Assembly (NCBI GenBank): GCA_039621445.1
Contig: CP154957.1
Location: 43,254,212 to 43,318,211 of the forward strand
Length of the DNA: 64,000 bases
Source of the DNA: Euglena gracilis
Taxonomy: Eukaryota; Euglenida; Euglenophyceae; Euglenales
Direction: 5' to 3'
A program made the translations under genes and the position numbers. This document shows, piece after piece, positions 25,678 through 34,896 of this stretch (position 1 is its first letter; every line of letters starts with the position of its first letter). Below the pieces are notes generated by a model. That model was given only the letters and a program-made list of their open reading frames with translations, did no database searches and had not been told where the DNA came from.

Positions 25678-25925
25678 CAGGGTTTTTTTTTAAAGACCGG
25701 GCGGTCCCGGGGGACCCACCCACCTTTCCCCGAAAATGGACAAAAATCGCGAAAACTCCTAAAATAGCACGTTCTTCAAAAAAATCTCGGCACTTTTGGC
25801 GCCGAAAAGTATATCCCATCCCCCCTGGGGGGACCCCCTGGGGGACCCCCCCCCCCCGGGGACTCGGCCGGACCCACCCGACCCCCCCCTCCCCCCAGGG
25901 TCCCAGACTAAAAAAAAAAACCCTG
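25678..25925. mobile_element. hAT-type MITE with 8-bp target duplication
   Basis: This 248-bp element has ends CAGGGTTTTTTTTT...AAAAAAAAAAACCCTG. It is flanked by CCCGAAAG (25670-25677) and CCCGGAAG (25926-25933), an 8-bp duplication with one difference. Inside, GGCGCCGAAAAGTATATCCCA precedes a C-run block, exactly as in the copies at 28.68 and 40.36 kb. Terminal CAGGG/CCCTG plus 8-bp duplications are the hallmark of the hAT superfamily. It has no coding capacity, so it depends on a transposase elsewhere. Confidence 0.85.
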
Positions 25926-26059
25926 CCCGGAAGGCATCTGGAAACTAAATAAAACTTGCAGATGGGGAGGGGGGGGTCCGGCCTGTCTGGCTAACCCCCC
26001 TTGTGGGAATGGGATGACGTGCCCATCAGCTTAAATGACGCCGTACTTGAAACACACTG

Positions 26060-26100
26060 TTGCTCTCAAAAGGAGGTCTGCTTTTAAATGGGACTGCTCC
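26060..26100 (-). CDS. Possible third exon of the CFIm68-like gene
   Basis: A pyrimidine-rich tract and CAG end just before 26100 on the minus strand. The following frame reads a Pro-rich stretch beginning Gly-Ala-Val-Pro-Phe-Lys, with several candidate donors (GTGTGT, GTACGG) near 26055-26065. Proline-rich sequence after the RRM is normal for CFIm68. The splice choice is uncertain, and a second acceptor lies at about 26171. Confidence 0.3.
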
Positions 26101-26272
26101 CTGTCAGAAAAAAATTCAAGCAAAATTGTGCCAGAAGTGAAAATGACTCTCCTGGGACCATGAGCATACACTCTAGGTATTAAGAAAATAAAAGGAAAAT
26201 GAAAATGAAATATCATGAACTCAAATCGACCTTCTTTGGGGTAACAAACAAAACAAAAGAGAATAAAAGCAC

Positions 26273-26413
26273 CTTCAAACTCATCCCATCCACGACAAAA
26301 TTATCGAGGCCACACTGTGCATTTACCGCATCAGCATGACGGGAGAAAACAACCACTGCTGTGCCACGTGAACGACACGTTGGCATCTCATCAAACATGA
26401 AGAGCTCTTGAAC
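26273..26413 (-). CDS. CFIm68/CPSF6-like RRM gene, exon encoding second half of the RRM
   Basis: A 141-nt exon (47 codons, phase 0 at both ends) lies between TTCTTAAACAG and a donor AAG|GTGCTT on the minus strand. It encodes RRM strands 2-4: Phe-Asp-Glu, then Ser-Arg-Gly-Thr-Ala-Val-Val-Val-Phe (the RNP1 position, with the usual aromatic replaced by Ala/Val), then a helix with Ala-Asp-Ala-Val and a final Gly-Met-Ser-Leu-Lys. Joined to the exon at 26954-27066 it completes one RRM with no gap or frame change. CFIm68 is the RNA-looping subunit of cleavage factor I, which binds UGUA sites and directs poly(A)-site choice in the nucleus. Here only the RRM exons are visible. Intron density and a G13 run within the preceding intron fit the surrounding genome. 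Confidence 0.8.
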
Positions 26414-26953
26414 CTGTTTAAGAATGGGCAAAAAAGGGAGTTCAGCAAAAAAAATGCCATAACACCCATGAGCTTCTTTAACAACTCAGAGCTCTGCAGG
26501 GAGCTTACCAATGGCAGGCACACATCCCGGTGGGACCAATTTCAGCAACCAACCCGAAAATACAAACTGAGTTCGCCATTGGCCCCTGGCGCTCCCTTTG
26601 CGAGGGGGGGGGGGGTGCAATCCCCTCAGAGAGTGCACCTACCAAAAAAAAACAGGCATTTGAGGGGCAGATATTTAGATATTTGCGATTTCTTCAATGA
26701 AGATAAACTTATTTGGAATTAAATGCAACGATCTTCAGTAGAAAAAATGCAGTAGCATACCTCCATCAAGGAGGAATGTGATGGTCAGTCACCAAATGGA
26801 GCATTAATGAGGGAAAATAGTTTGAACCAAACATTGTGAACTTTGCATTCAGCATTCAGCAATCGACAACAATCTGCAAAAAAAACCCTCTTCACTATGA
26901 CATTTAGACCATCAACCCACAGCATATTTGCCACATTTTGGCTGTTGGCACAC

Positions 26954-27066
26954 CTTTCCATATCGCCCAAAAACCTTTTCCAATGAAGCATCTGTTGTGT
27001 ACCAAGCCAGGCTTTCAACCACTAATGCCACAGGGCCTTCATCTCTGCTGTGATCTCTTTCCGCAT
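26954..27066 (-). CDS. CFIm68/CPSF6-like RRM gene, exon encoding first half of the RRM
   Basis: A 113-nt exon follows a strong acceptor (T-run then TCAG) and ends GGAAAG|GTGTGC on the minus strand. It encodes an Arg/Asp/Glu-rich lead (Glu-Arg-Asp-His-Ser-Arg-Asp-Glu-Gly), then Ala-Leu-Val-Val-Glu-Ser-Leu-Ala-Trp-Tyr-Thr-Thr-Asp and the first helix to Phe-Gly-Arg-Tyr-Gly-Lys. The Leu-x-Trp-x-Thr-Thr-Asp signature at RNP2 is what distinguishes CFIm68/CPSF6-7 RRMs from general RRMs. The intron to the next exon (26414-26953, 540 bp) is phase 0; the upstream intron is phase 1. The upstream exons lie beyond 27.07 kb and were not found. The mixed charged lead is also seen before the plant and protist versions of this RRM, as I recall them. 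Confidence 0.8.
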
Positions 27067-28515
27067 CTGAAAAAAAAGCACATTGCAACGAATGCTCAAA
27101 GTGCACCCGTGAATGCTAAAAACGCGAAATTTGTAAGATTCACTCCCGATTAGGAACCGCTGGGCTCTGTCAGGAAGCCCGTGAATTTGGGTTTTAAGAC
27201 AAAAACGTGACTGAACCTTGATTTTTTTTCTCAACAAAAATCATGTTTTGGGCCAAAACCTTCTTCGTGGAGAACTATTTTCTTTTTTTTAAAAAAAGGC
27301 TTTTGGGTTGAAAGAAGCCTGCCTTTTCACAGCGTGCATGGTTTCACTCCTTGCCAAATCAAAACAAAAGTTTGTGGTGGGGAACTTTTGATAAAGGAAA
27401 TTGAAACAAAAGGCACTTTAAAATTGGTTATACGAGGGGGGTCGGCACCCCCCCCCCCTCACCGACCCCCTCGCCACGCCCCTCTCGCGTTTCGGACCCC
27501 CCTCACCACGCCATATCAGAGCGACCTAGCCAAAAAAAGCTGTTATTTTTTTCCACCAAAAAGTCAGCCCAAAACCACCAAAAATGCCCAAATTTTCATT
27601 TTTTTTCTGGATCTCAAAAATCACCAAAAAGCACCAAAAAAATCACAGAAACACAAAAACAAGAAAATTATGGGTAGAAGACCACAAAAAGGAGCATTTT
27701 TTGCACTTTTTTCAAAATGGATGATTTTTTCCACAAATTCACCCAAAATCAAAAAAAAAGTATTTTCTAGAGGGATTTTTGTTGCGAATGTGATGATTTT
27801 TTTGAAAATTTCACCCACTGGGCTGGAAATGTTGCAAAAATCCCTCATTTAGGAAGAATTTTTTTCCACTCATCGCAGAAAGACAAGAAATGCAAAAACT
27901 GCAGCCTCCTGTGTGAGGGGGGGAGGTGGGGGGGACTGGACAGCCCCTCCTTGGCAGTTTCCAAAAATGACGAAAAAACATTCCGGCACTAGGCGCCGGA
28001 AAGAACAAAAAAAATGTCTCTTTCCAATGACTTTTAAATTTTTTGCACATTCTTTCTGATGGTTGGGTATTTTCCACATGCAAAATGTTCAACAATTTCG
28101 AAAACGAGCATTTTTTTATAAATTTTTCAAAGATGAATGAGGGATATCCCAAAAATTTTTGTTTAGTATCCGGCCATTTGATGGGTGAATCGGCTTGGAC
28201 CAAACTCTTTCGGTGGCCTTAACAAATTTTCACTGCTCAGCTGCAGTCAACTGCCCAAAATTAACTCATTTCTTGTTAAAAACTCGAATATCCATCAAAA
28301 AAAATACTTTACTGATCCTTTGCCCTGAATGCAGAGCTATATTTGGGAGCCCTGTTTGCGTTTATATATGCAAAATGCAGGGTCTGTTTACAAGTGTAAA
28401 AACCCCTTCTCCAATTTAAAATCCACCCCCACGGATAGCCTTGAGGGGATCTGGACTCCCCCCTCCTAGAACAACATGGAAACCGGAAAAACTTTGATTC
28501 TTTGGCATTCCTGAG
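27067..28515. other. Probable upstream intron of the CFIm68-like gene, plus anonymous sequence
   Basis: Contains a G/C-run block with TCACCACGCC words at 27430-27520 and T-run-rich sequence. No upstream exon of the RRM gene could be identified. Confidence 0.35.
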
Positions 28516-29082
28516 CAGGCTTTTTTTTACCGACCGGGGGGAGGGGGTGGGTGGGTGCTATAGGGCGCCTGCCCAGAGCAGGCAAACCCCCGGGGGGGGG
28601 GGGGGGGGAGCCCGGGGTACCCAGGGTCGGGTGGGACCTTGCCAAGAGGGTAAAGAAACGGGATTGGGGTGCCTTCCCAACCAGGGGTTTTTTTAAGACC
28701 GGGGGGGGGGGGGGGGGTGCGGCGACCCCCCCCCCCCACCCCCCCCCCCGGGGGGGCCCCCCGGGGGGGGGCGAGGGGGTCCCGGGGGACCCACAAAAAA
28801 AGGCCGAAAAATCGCGAAAAGTGCTAAAAATAGAATTTTTTCGGCGCCTGCAGCGCCGAAAAGTATATCCCACCCCCCTCCGGGGGGGACCCCCCCCGGG
28901 GGGGAGGGGGTCCGGCGGACCCACCCACCCTACCCCCCCCCGGGGGTCCAAACTTAAAAAAATCCCTGTTCCCAACCCACCCCCGAAACCCTATCCCCCT
29001 GGGGGGGGTCGGCAGGGGTGCAATGGGGTGCCTGCCCCTAACACCCCCCATGGGGTAGGCACCCGACTAAAAAAAAGGCCTG
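28516..29082. mobile_element. hAT-type MITE (outer element), interrupted by a second MITE
   Basis: Ends CAGGCTTTTTTTTACCGACC and the inverted partner ACTAAAAAAAAGGCCTG. Flanked by a perfect 8-bp duplication TTCCTGAG (28508-28515 and 29083-29090). Without the nested insertion it would be about 272 bp. The interior is G/C runs around GGGGTGCCTGCCC phrases, including GGGCGCCTGCCC. No coding capacity. CAGG termini and an 8-bp duplication place it with hAT elements. Confidence 0.9.
28682..28968. mobile_element. hAT-type MITE (nested inner element)
   Basis: This 287-bp element has ends CAGGGGTTTTTTTAAGACC and TTAAAAAAATCCCTG. It is flanked by a perfect 8-bp duplication TTCCCAAC (28674-28681 and 28969-28976) that lies within the outer element. 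At the centre is the hairpin CGGCGCC-TGC-AGCGCCG, followed by AAAAGTATATCCCA. It is the same family as 25678-25925 and 40358-40647. Confidence 0.93.
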
Positions 29083-30138
29083 TTCCTGAGGGCCTTGAAA
29101 TTCTGTCACAAAATGCAGAAGGTGCTGGACCTCCCGAAAGTTAGGGCCCTCTGTTTGCGAACAGATGTGTTGAAATGCAGGATTTTGAAGGCAGTTGGAC
29201 TTCAAAAAAGGAAACCAAATCTCTGAAAACTCCCTCAAAATGGATGAGTTTTGGATGGCTTTGATTTCCCCCATTTTTATCAGCTCAAATTGGCATTTTT
29301 TTGAGACACTTTTGTCCGTGGTGCTTTTTTGCACCTATTTTTTTGAAACAAATTTCCAGCAAACATAACACCCCGAAAAAGACCCCCCTTTGGCAATTTG
29401 AGCAAAAATGGTGGGGCTTATTTGGGGGGAAAATTTTCATCAACAATGGTTTTACGGACTGGACAAAATTAAAACAAAAGGCAGTCAATGAAACAAAAGG
29501 CAATAGAGATCAGACCTTCAACGGAAGACAGCAGCTTTTCAGGTGAGGCCTGATGACAAAAACGATGCTTGGAAAACACCAATTAAAAAACAACGCCATT
29601 TCAGTGCAAACGATCCCAACCCCTGAGAAAAACTCCCAAGTCGATCAAGCCAAAAACAAATCACGGATGAAACACCTCACTGGCAGAGCTCAATACTCAA
29701 AACTCCAATCTCAGAGCTGAAAATGCTGTCAAATAACAAGGCTTTTGTAAAGATTTTCTGGACAATGAAGGTAAAAAAAACACCAAAAACATGAACACGG
29801 GATGAAACAAAAACAACCTTGAAACCCTTTTTCCAGCCAGCAGCCTTTTTTCCGGCCCTGGACCCCTCCCCCCCTCAACGAGATTAATTTATTTCCAGCC
29901 GCCCTTTGGGCAGCTGGGCGGTGATGGATTTTTCGCTTTCAGGGGTACAAAAATGGCAAAAAATCCGTCAAAGATGGGTCGGGAAACAGGTGAGGGTATT
30001 TTCAGAGGGGATTTTTGAATGTTTTTGGTGGGGGGAGTTTGTCCACAAGCACTTTTGAAATGAACCCCGATTCTTTTTGGCTAAGGTCAGTTTGAAGGGG
30101 TCCAGAAAACTGGTGTCTGCATTGTGCGGAAGGTAAGG
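29083..30138. other. Anonymous sequence
   Basis: No gene or RNA recognised. A short CAGCC/GGCTGG block at 29830-29925 belongs to the CTGGCTGG family. Confidence 0.3.
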
Positions 30139-30140
30139 TA

Positions 30141-30362
30141 CCCTCACCCCCCCCCCCCTCAAAGTGGCCACCCTCCATGCACCGTGGGACCCCAAAATGG
30201 CCACTCTGGCAGGGGGGACACTTTGGGGGGGGGACAAGTTTTGGCCTCCGGCGCCTTTGGCGCCAAAGGAAAATGGCCACTTTGGGGGGGGGGTAACCTG
30301 AAATTTGCCAAAAATTTTGGCCACTTTGGGGGGAGGGACACTTTGAGGGGGGGGGGTGAGGG
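30141..30362. mobile_element. TA-bounded homopolymer-word element, CAAAGTGGCC type
   Basis: This 222-bp element has inverted ends CCCTCACCCCC and its complement, flanked by TA at 30139-30140 and 30363-30364. The internal words are CAAAGTGGCC and CACTTTGG between C-runs or G-runs, plus a GGCGCC-TTT-GGCGCC hairpin. The same words are tandemly amplified at 45.30-45.73 kb and recur at 60.38-60.46 kb. Confidence 0.8.
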
Positions 30363-30364
30363 TA

Positions 30365-31280
30365 TGAAGGTCTAATCGCATTGCCCCCTAAAAATTGCGC
30401 AAAATATCTTCAAATTGTGTCAGGATGTCTTTGCCAGGTTGGTGGGGGGTCAACTTTGGGTTGGTGGGACCATGCTTCTTTTTAAGACCCCCGGGGGGGG
30501 TCCCCCCCACCCACCCAGGGTGGCGCGGGACCCCCCGGGGGGCGGGTTTGCATGAAAATCCTTTGCAAATGAAAGCGTTTGCATCTTGAGAGGCAGAAAA
30601 CTCCCCAATCCAACCCCACCCAGGCCTCAGTTTGGGCTTTTTTTTTGAAAATGACGATTTAGAGTGGGGCAAAATATATTCATGCGAACTTAGTCGGCCT
30701 ACGGAATCCTTGCGGGGGGGCTACCGCACCCCCCCACCCCGCACCCCCCCTCAAATGACAAAATCCCTTTATGTTGGCAAAATACTGGGGGGGGGAATCC
30801 TTTTCCGTTGGCCGTTTTGACATGGGCAGGGGGGGCAACTATACCAATCTGTTTATTTTCCCCGGCCGAATAATTCCCCCCCATTTTTTTCGGCCCAAAA
30901 GTCAAAATGCAAACTTGGTTGAATATCCCCCCCAAAAAATGCCAGCCGATTGCCACACAGGGCGTTGTCAAGAGAAAGCAACGTTACTGCCGCAGTCACT
31001 TGCGTCGTGGCCGAAGGCCATTCAGCTGCGCATGAAGCTCCGACGCTAGTTGCCTGTCGCATTGCTGTTGCAACATATCAACACAATCAGAGGGCGCATC
31101 ATCTCGATGCTCCTCGTCGAGGCCGTCATCCAGGTCCAGTTCGGCCTCAGTGTTCGGAAGTTGGTAAGATGAAGATGAAATGGAAATGGAAAACCGGTCG
31201 AATATTCCCCCCCTTGTTTGGACCGCTGTGGGGGGAAATAATCAAATTGGTATAGTACCCCCCCCCAACATTTTTTTTGA
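30365..31280. other. G/C-run modules and an exon-like segment
   Basis: At 30475-30550 a CATGC...GCATG-bounded hairpin of C/G runs carries TTTTTAAGACC. At 30945-31165 (+) the DNA looks exon-like and ends AAGTTG|GTAAGA, a good donor; more than one frame is open and no family is recognised. Confidence 0.3.
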
Positions 31281-31282
31281 GG

Positions 31283-31365
31283 GGGGGCTTAAAAGTCGGC
31301 AAACTTGACCCGTTTGTACATTAGAGTGGGTTGTCGGTTGGGTAGTTGGCCGACTACCCACTACC
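31283..31365 (+). repeat. Dispersed repeat, TTAAAAGTCGGC...TACATTAGAGTG family (copy 1)
   Basis: Contains TTAAAAGTCGGC, TTGACCCGTTTGTACATT and AGAGTGGGTTGTCGG in order. Copy 2 lies inverted at about 39620-39690. Copy 3 (40333-40710) is split by the hAT MITE at 40358. The adjoining GGCCGACTAGTCGGCC words at 39520-39640 are perfect palindromes. Confidence 0.8.
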
Positions 31366-31379
31366 CCCCGGGGGTGGTT

Positions 31380-31580
31380 CGGGACGCGGGGGGGGGGAGG
31401 GACGAGGGGGGGGGGGGGGACGGGGGGGGGGGGGAATTGTGGTCCAACTGCCCCACACTTTTTCTTTGGCGTAACCGAAATTTGCATGTAATTTTTCATT
31501 GGTCGGCCAAAAAATGTGTCCGGCCAAAATCCGGGACGCGGGGGGGACGCGGGGGGGGACGCGGGGGGGACGCGGAGGAA
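31380..31580. repeat. GGGACGCGGGGG tandem arrays
   Basis: Runs of 5-9 G alternate with GACGC, at 31380-31435 and 31530-31575. The second has at least four units. Identical arrays occur at 43525-43575 and 44428-44476. Four or more G-runs with short loops could form a G-quadruplex. Confidence 0.8.
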
Positions 31581-31609
31581 CACCCCCCCCAGTCTACCGT
31601 CTGCCAAAG

Positions 31610-32250
31610 TTGACGGCTTGTTTTTTTCTGAAACAAAAAAACGATATTTTTTTAAAAAAACAAAAAAAAAACGTCATGGAGGGTTTGGGGGAAAATTTTT
31701 TGAAACCTTTTTTAGAAAAAGTTCATTTTTTTATCTCTGCAGTATTCATTTTTTTGGATGTTGAAAGCATGATTTTTTGCACCAGAAAACACAGAGTTGG
31801 AAAAAATTTCACATATAAAAAAAACGACTTTAGAGGGGGTGTTCCCTCCTGACCCCCCTCGTGACCCCCCCCCCCGTGACCCGATCTAAGACCCCTTTTG
31901 GCCAATTTATTTGACAAAATATTCAGGTAGATTCCTAATTTTGAGGCATAAATTTTGCAAATTTTGGAATGGTGATGCCTAATTTGGTGTCAAAATCCTA
32001 ATTTTAAGTGGCCTAATTTTAAGGGTTTTTTCCCAAAAAATTCGTTTTCGGTGATTTCTAATTTGGCCACCGAAAATGTGCTGTCCCCCCGTGACCCCCC
32101 CCCCATGACCCGCACCACCTCCAAAAAATTTTCCTCAAAAAAATGGCCATTTCGCAAGGAAAAAGGTCAATTTTTGTTTTTCAAAAAAACATGTTTTTTG
32201 GCGTTTTTTAAAAAAAAAAAAAACGTCAACCTTGCCGTCTGCTGCTGGTC
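31610..32250. repeat. 640-bp dispersed repeat (intact copy)
   Basis: Runs from T/A-rich sequence with ACGTCATGGAGGG, through TTGAAAGCATGATTTTTTGC, a GTGACCC C-run block, several CCTAATTT sentences and TTTTCGGTGATT, to CAAGGAAAAAGGTCAA and ACGTCAACC. The second copy (37040-37240 plus 38583-39085) has the same order but is split by the TTAA-bounded element at 37.24-38.47 kb and an adjoining palindrome. The ACGTCA-containing A/T-rich ends may mark its boundaries. Confidence 0.85.
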
Positions 32251-32275
32251 GGGTGTGAATTTTTTATGTATCATT

Positions 32276-33105
32276 CCATGCCCCCCCCCCCCCGAGCTAT
32301 TCCCGTCCCCGGGACCCATTTTGGCCAAAATGGGTCCCGGGGACTACTTTGGCCAAAGCGTTGCTGCAAGGCCCCTGGGGGGGTCTAGCTCAGAGGCTGG
32401 AAAATTTGGGCTGGCTGAAAAATGCTGCTGGCTGACCTGTGAAGTTCACCGATGGGTTAGGCAGAGGAGGGGGGGGGGAGGTGGTATGGGACCCCCCGGT
32501 GAACTTTCAAACGGTGAACTTCACCATAGGGGGGGGAGGGGGGTCAAAATGACCAAAGTCTACTGCCTGATCTCCATTGGCCGGGCCAAAAAACCCCCCA
32601 TCGTCCAGGGGGGGGGGGGCGGTGAAGTTCACCAAGAGAGCACTTTTTGGCCAAAAATGGCCAAAAATGACATTTTGGGCAAGTTTTCGGAAATTTCGAT
32701 AAAATTCCATGATCCATCAACCTCAAAATGACCATTTTGAGAGGAAAGGAGCAAAATTTCACCCATGAGAATTTCACCCCCAACCATCAAAACGGTGAAG
32801 TTCACCGGTGAACTTCACCGCCAAAAGTACCCCCCCCCCCGGTGAACGTTCACCGGCAAAGTTTATCGGGGGGTCCGCAGCCCCCCCCCCCGTACTGCCT
32901 AACCTCCAATGATTTTCCTTTGGTACGGTCTTAATGTCCCCCCCCCTTATTGTCCGATCGGGTGGTATTCCCGTCCCCTTTGGAAGTAGCTCAGGGGGAA
33001 CAGCTGGGGAACCAGGTCCCCCCCAAGCTGTTCCCCCCCCCCGCACTGTTCCCATCAGGCCGTAAAGGGTCCCGGACGGGAATAGCTCGGGGGGGGGGGG
33101 CATGG
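32276..33105. mobile_element. Composite element bounded by CCATGCCCC and GAGCTATTCCC words
   Basis: Left end CCATG-C13-GAGCTATTCCCGTC; right end is the inverted copy, finishing GGGAATAGCTC-G-run-CATGG at 33105. The right flank is TA; the left flank is TT, so the target duplication is not clean. Inside are a GGGTCCCGGGGACTA block, a CTGGCTGG segment (32365-32440) and several GGTGAAGTTCACC palindromes (32440-32870). Probably built by nested insertions. Confidence 0.6.
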
Positions 33106-33207
33106 TATTTGACCAATAATGGCTAAATATGTCAATTTTTTCTTTTCCAAGAAAATCATTTTTTTTTTACTCATCGGCATCCACATGGTGATTTTTGGAG
33201 CAAAATA

Positions 33208-33494
33208 CCATGCGCCTCCTGGGTCCCCCCCCCCCCGAGCTATTCCCATACCCGACCCTCGGGCAACCCAAAGGGGGTCATTTTTGGCAACTTTTTTGGA
33301 TGTTCGCAAAAAATAGTCATTTTTAAGCACATTTGTCAAAAAGTTGATTTTTGAAAACGTCCCAAAAACGTTAATTTTTGACCACTTTTTGGGGAAGTTC
33401 TTTGTAAAAAGTGCGATGACAGTGAGCCATTCCCGTCCCCCCTATGGGAATAGCTCGGGGGGGGGGGGAACAGCTCGGGGGGGGGGGGGCATGG
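33208..33494. mobile_element. TA-bounded homopolymer-word element, GAGCTATTCCC type
   Basis: This 287-bp element has ends CCATGCGCC and GGGGCATGG, flanked by TA at 33206-33207 and 33495-33496. Next inward are C-runs or G-runs and the word GAGCTATTCCC in inverted orientation. The core is AT-rich and unique. Shares words with 32.28-33.11 and 53.01-53.14 kb. Confidence 0.72.
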
Positions 33495-33650
33495 TAAGTG
33501 CCTCAGTGGTGCATTTCACTGGTGAAGTTTACTGTTAAGTAGCGCCTGGGCTGGACCGCTTGGTCAAGTCGGGCCTCAAATCCGCGGGCTGGGCCGGGCC
33601 AGGTCACTGAGCTATTGGGCGGGTTGTAAACCCATTTTGCAAATGCGGAG

Positions 33651-34019
33651 TCAAAAATGGGGTTCAACCTTGAAAATGATGGAGAATTCAAAGGGAGTGC
33701 AAGGGAGGGGGGCTTGGGCATGATGGGGAATGGGGAGTCTCAGATATGCTAACTGTTCTACATCTGTGAAATGGTGACACACATGCAAACTTATCGATGC
33801 GCCGCCAACTTCCTTTGGATCAGCATCGAAAAGCGGCACTTTGGGGTCAATGTTGTCATAAAAATCAAACATTGTCATTCTCTTCACATTGAACAAAACT
33901 GTGTGGAAACACAAACAAACCCCACCCCATAAATGACACCCCTGCCCAGGGTTGACGTTTTTTTTTTTTGTCTTTTTTTGAATTACGACGAAACAAGGGT
34001 AACCAGCAGAAAGAAACAC
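33651..34019 (-). pseudogene. ORF fragment weakly similar to the hairpin-element protein
   Basis: A 122-codon minus-strand frame. From its middle (Met-Thr-Met-Phe-Asp-Phe) the composition is protein-like. Near the end, Cys-x-x-x-x-Asp-Val-Glu-Gln-Leu-Ala-Tyr-Leu parallels Cys-x-x-x-x-Asp-Val-Glu-His-Leu-Ala-Phe-Leu in the 34.9-35.5 kb element. The DNA also matches around GATGTAGAACA. A remnant of a third family copy is possible. The similarity covers only about 15 residues. Confidence 0.3.
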
Positions 34020-34295
34020 GTTTTTTTATTGTTTTCTTTCTTTTTTTGTTTGTTTTTTAAATAAAAAATTAGGCACGGCGCGGCACGGCTCGGCACGACT
34101 TGGCATCGGCACGGATCGCGCGTGTCTCGCGCGTGTTGTGCCCGCGTGTCGCCCGTGCGAGCGCGTCGCCCGTGTCGGCGTGCTGTTCTTTGCCGTCGGG
34201 ACGGGTCACCGCCGCCTGTCACATTTTGGTTTCACTTCGATTCCCGCTGGCCTTGCCCTGGGCCCTTTTGTGTTTTTTGTTTTTTTGGTGCTGGA

Positions 34296-34480
34296 GGGGC
34301 TACCCCCCCCCTTTATTGTTCCCCCCCCCTTTATTGTCCCTGGGCCCCGGCCGACGGGGGTTTTTTTTGGCCCGGTCGATGAAATTCCTTTGGTACCCCT
34401 TTATTGTCCCCCCCCCTTTATTGTCCGGTCGGGCCTCCGGGGGGCAGGTCGGTGGGACAATAAAGGGGGGGGATGGTACC
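34296..34480. repeat. Homopolymer-word block, CTTTATTGTCC type
   Basis: C-runs alternate with CTTTATTGTCC or CTTTATTGTTCC. The segment 34396-34476 is an inverted pair bounded by TA on both sides (GGTACCCC...GGGGATGGTACC). The same word appears in GGGACAATAAG and GGACAACAAGG at 60.06-60.20 kb. Confidence 0.7.
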
Positions 34481-34499
34481 TCCTGCCGGCAAGGTTGGA

Positions 34500-34615
34500 T
34501 GGTTAATCGAAAAACGGTTAATCGCTTGTGACCCCCCAGTTAATCGTTCGTTTGTAGGGGGGGGGGACAAAAAACCATGGTTAATCGAAAAACGGTTAAT
34601 CGCTTGTGACCCTCG
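34500..34615 (+). repeat. Direct repeat with GGTTAATCG
   Basis: Two copies of a roughly 34-bp sentence (GGTTAATCGAAAAACGG followed by TTAATCGCTTGTGACC), at 34500-34535 and 34578-34613, flank a G-run and a third GTTAATCG. Confidence 0.85.
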
Positions 34616-34896
34616 GGCGAACTGTTTCCGTTGCTGAATGAATTTGCTGCCCAGGTGCTCAAACATGAAAGTGGGGTGCGTGCCATGGAAGCTGCTCAAC
34701 AAACGACACTTGGGATTTTGATAGAGGAGGAACTTCTCCAGTATCCAATGGTTGGAAAAATGGATTGCATCAGAAGAAAAGGGGTCCACCGGACTCAGGA
34801 CAAAGTCGGTGGACCCACCCCCCGACTTTGTCATCCCCGAGTCCATCGTAGGGTACATCGACTTTGTCCTGAGTTGGAGGGGGGGGTACACCGACT

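Noticed and set aside
28466-29144. Overlapping 169-197-codon Gly/Pro-rich frames
   Set aside because: Products of homopolymer G/C runs inside two nested MITEs.
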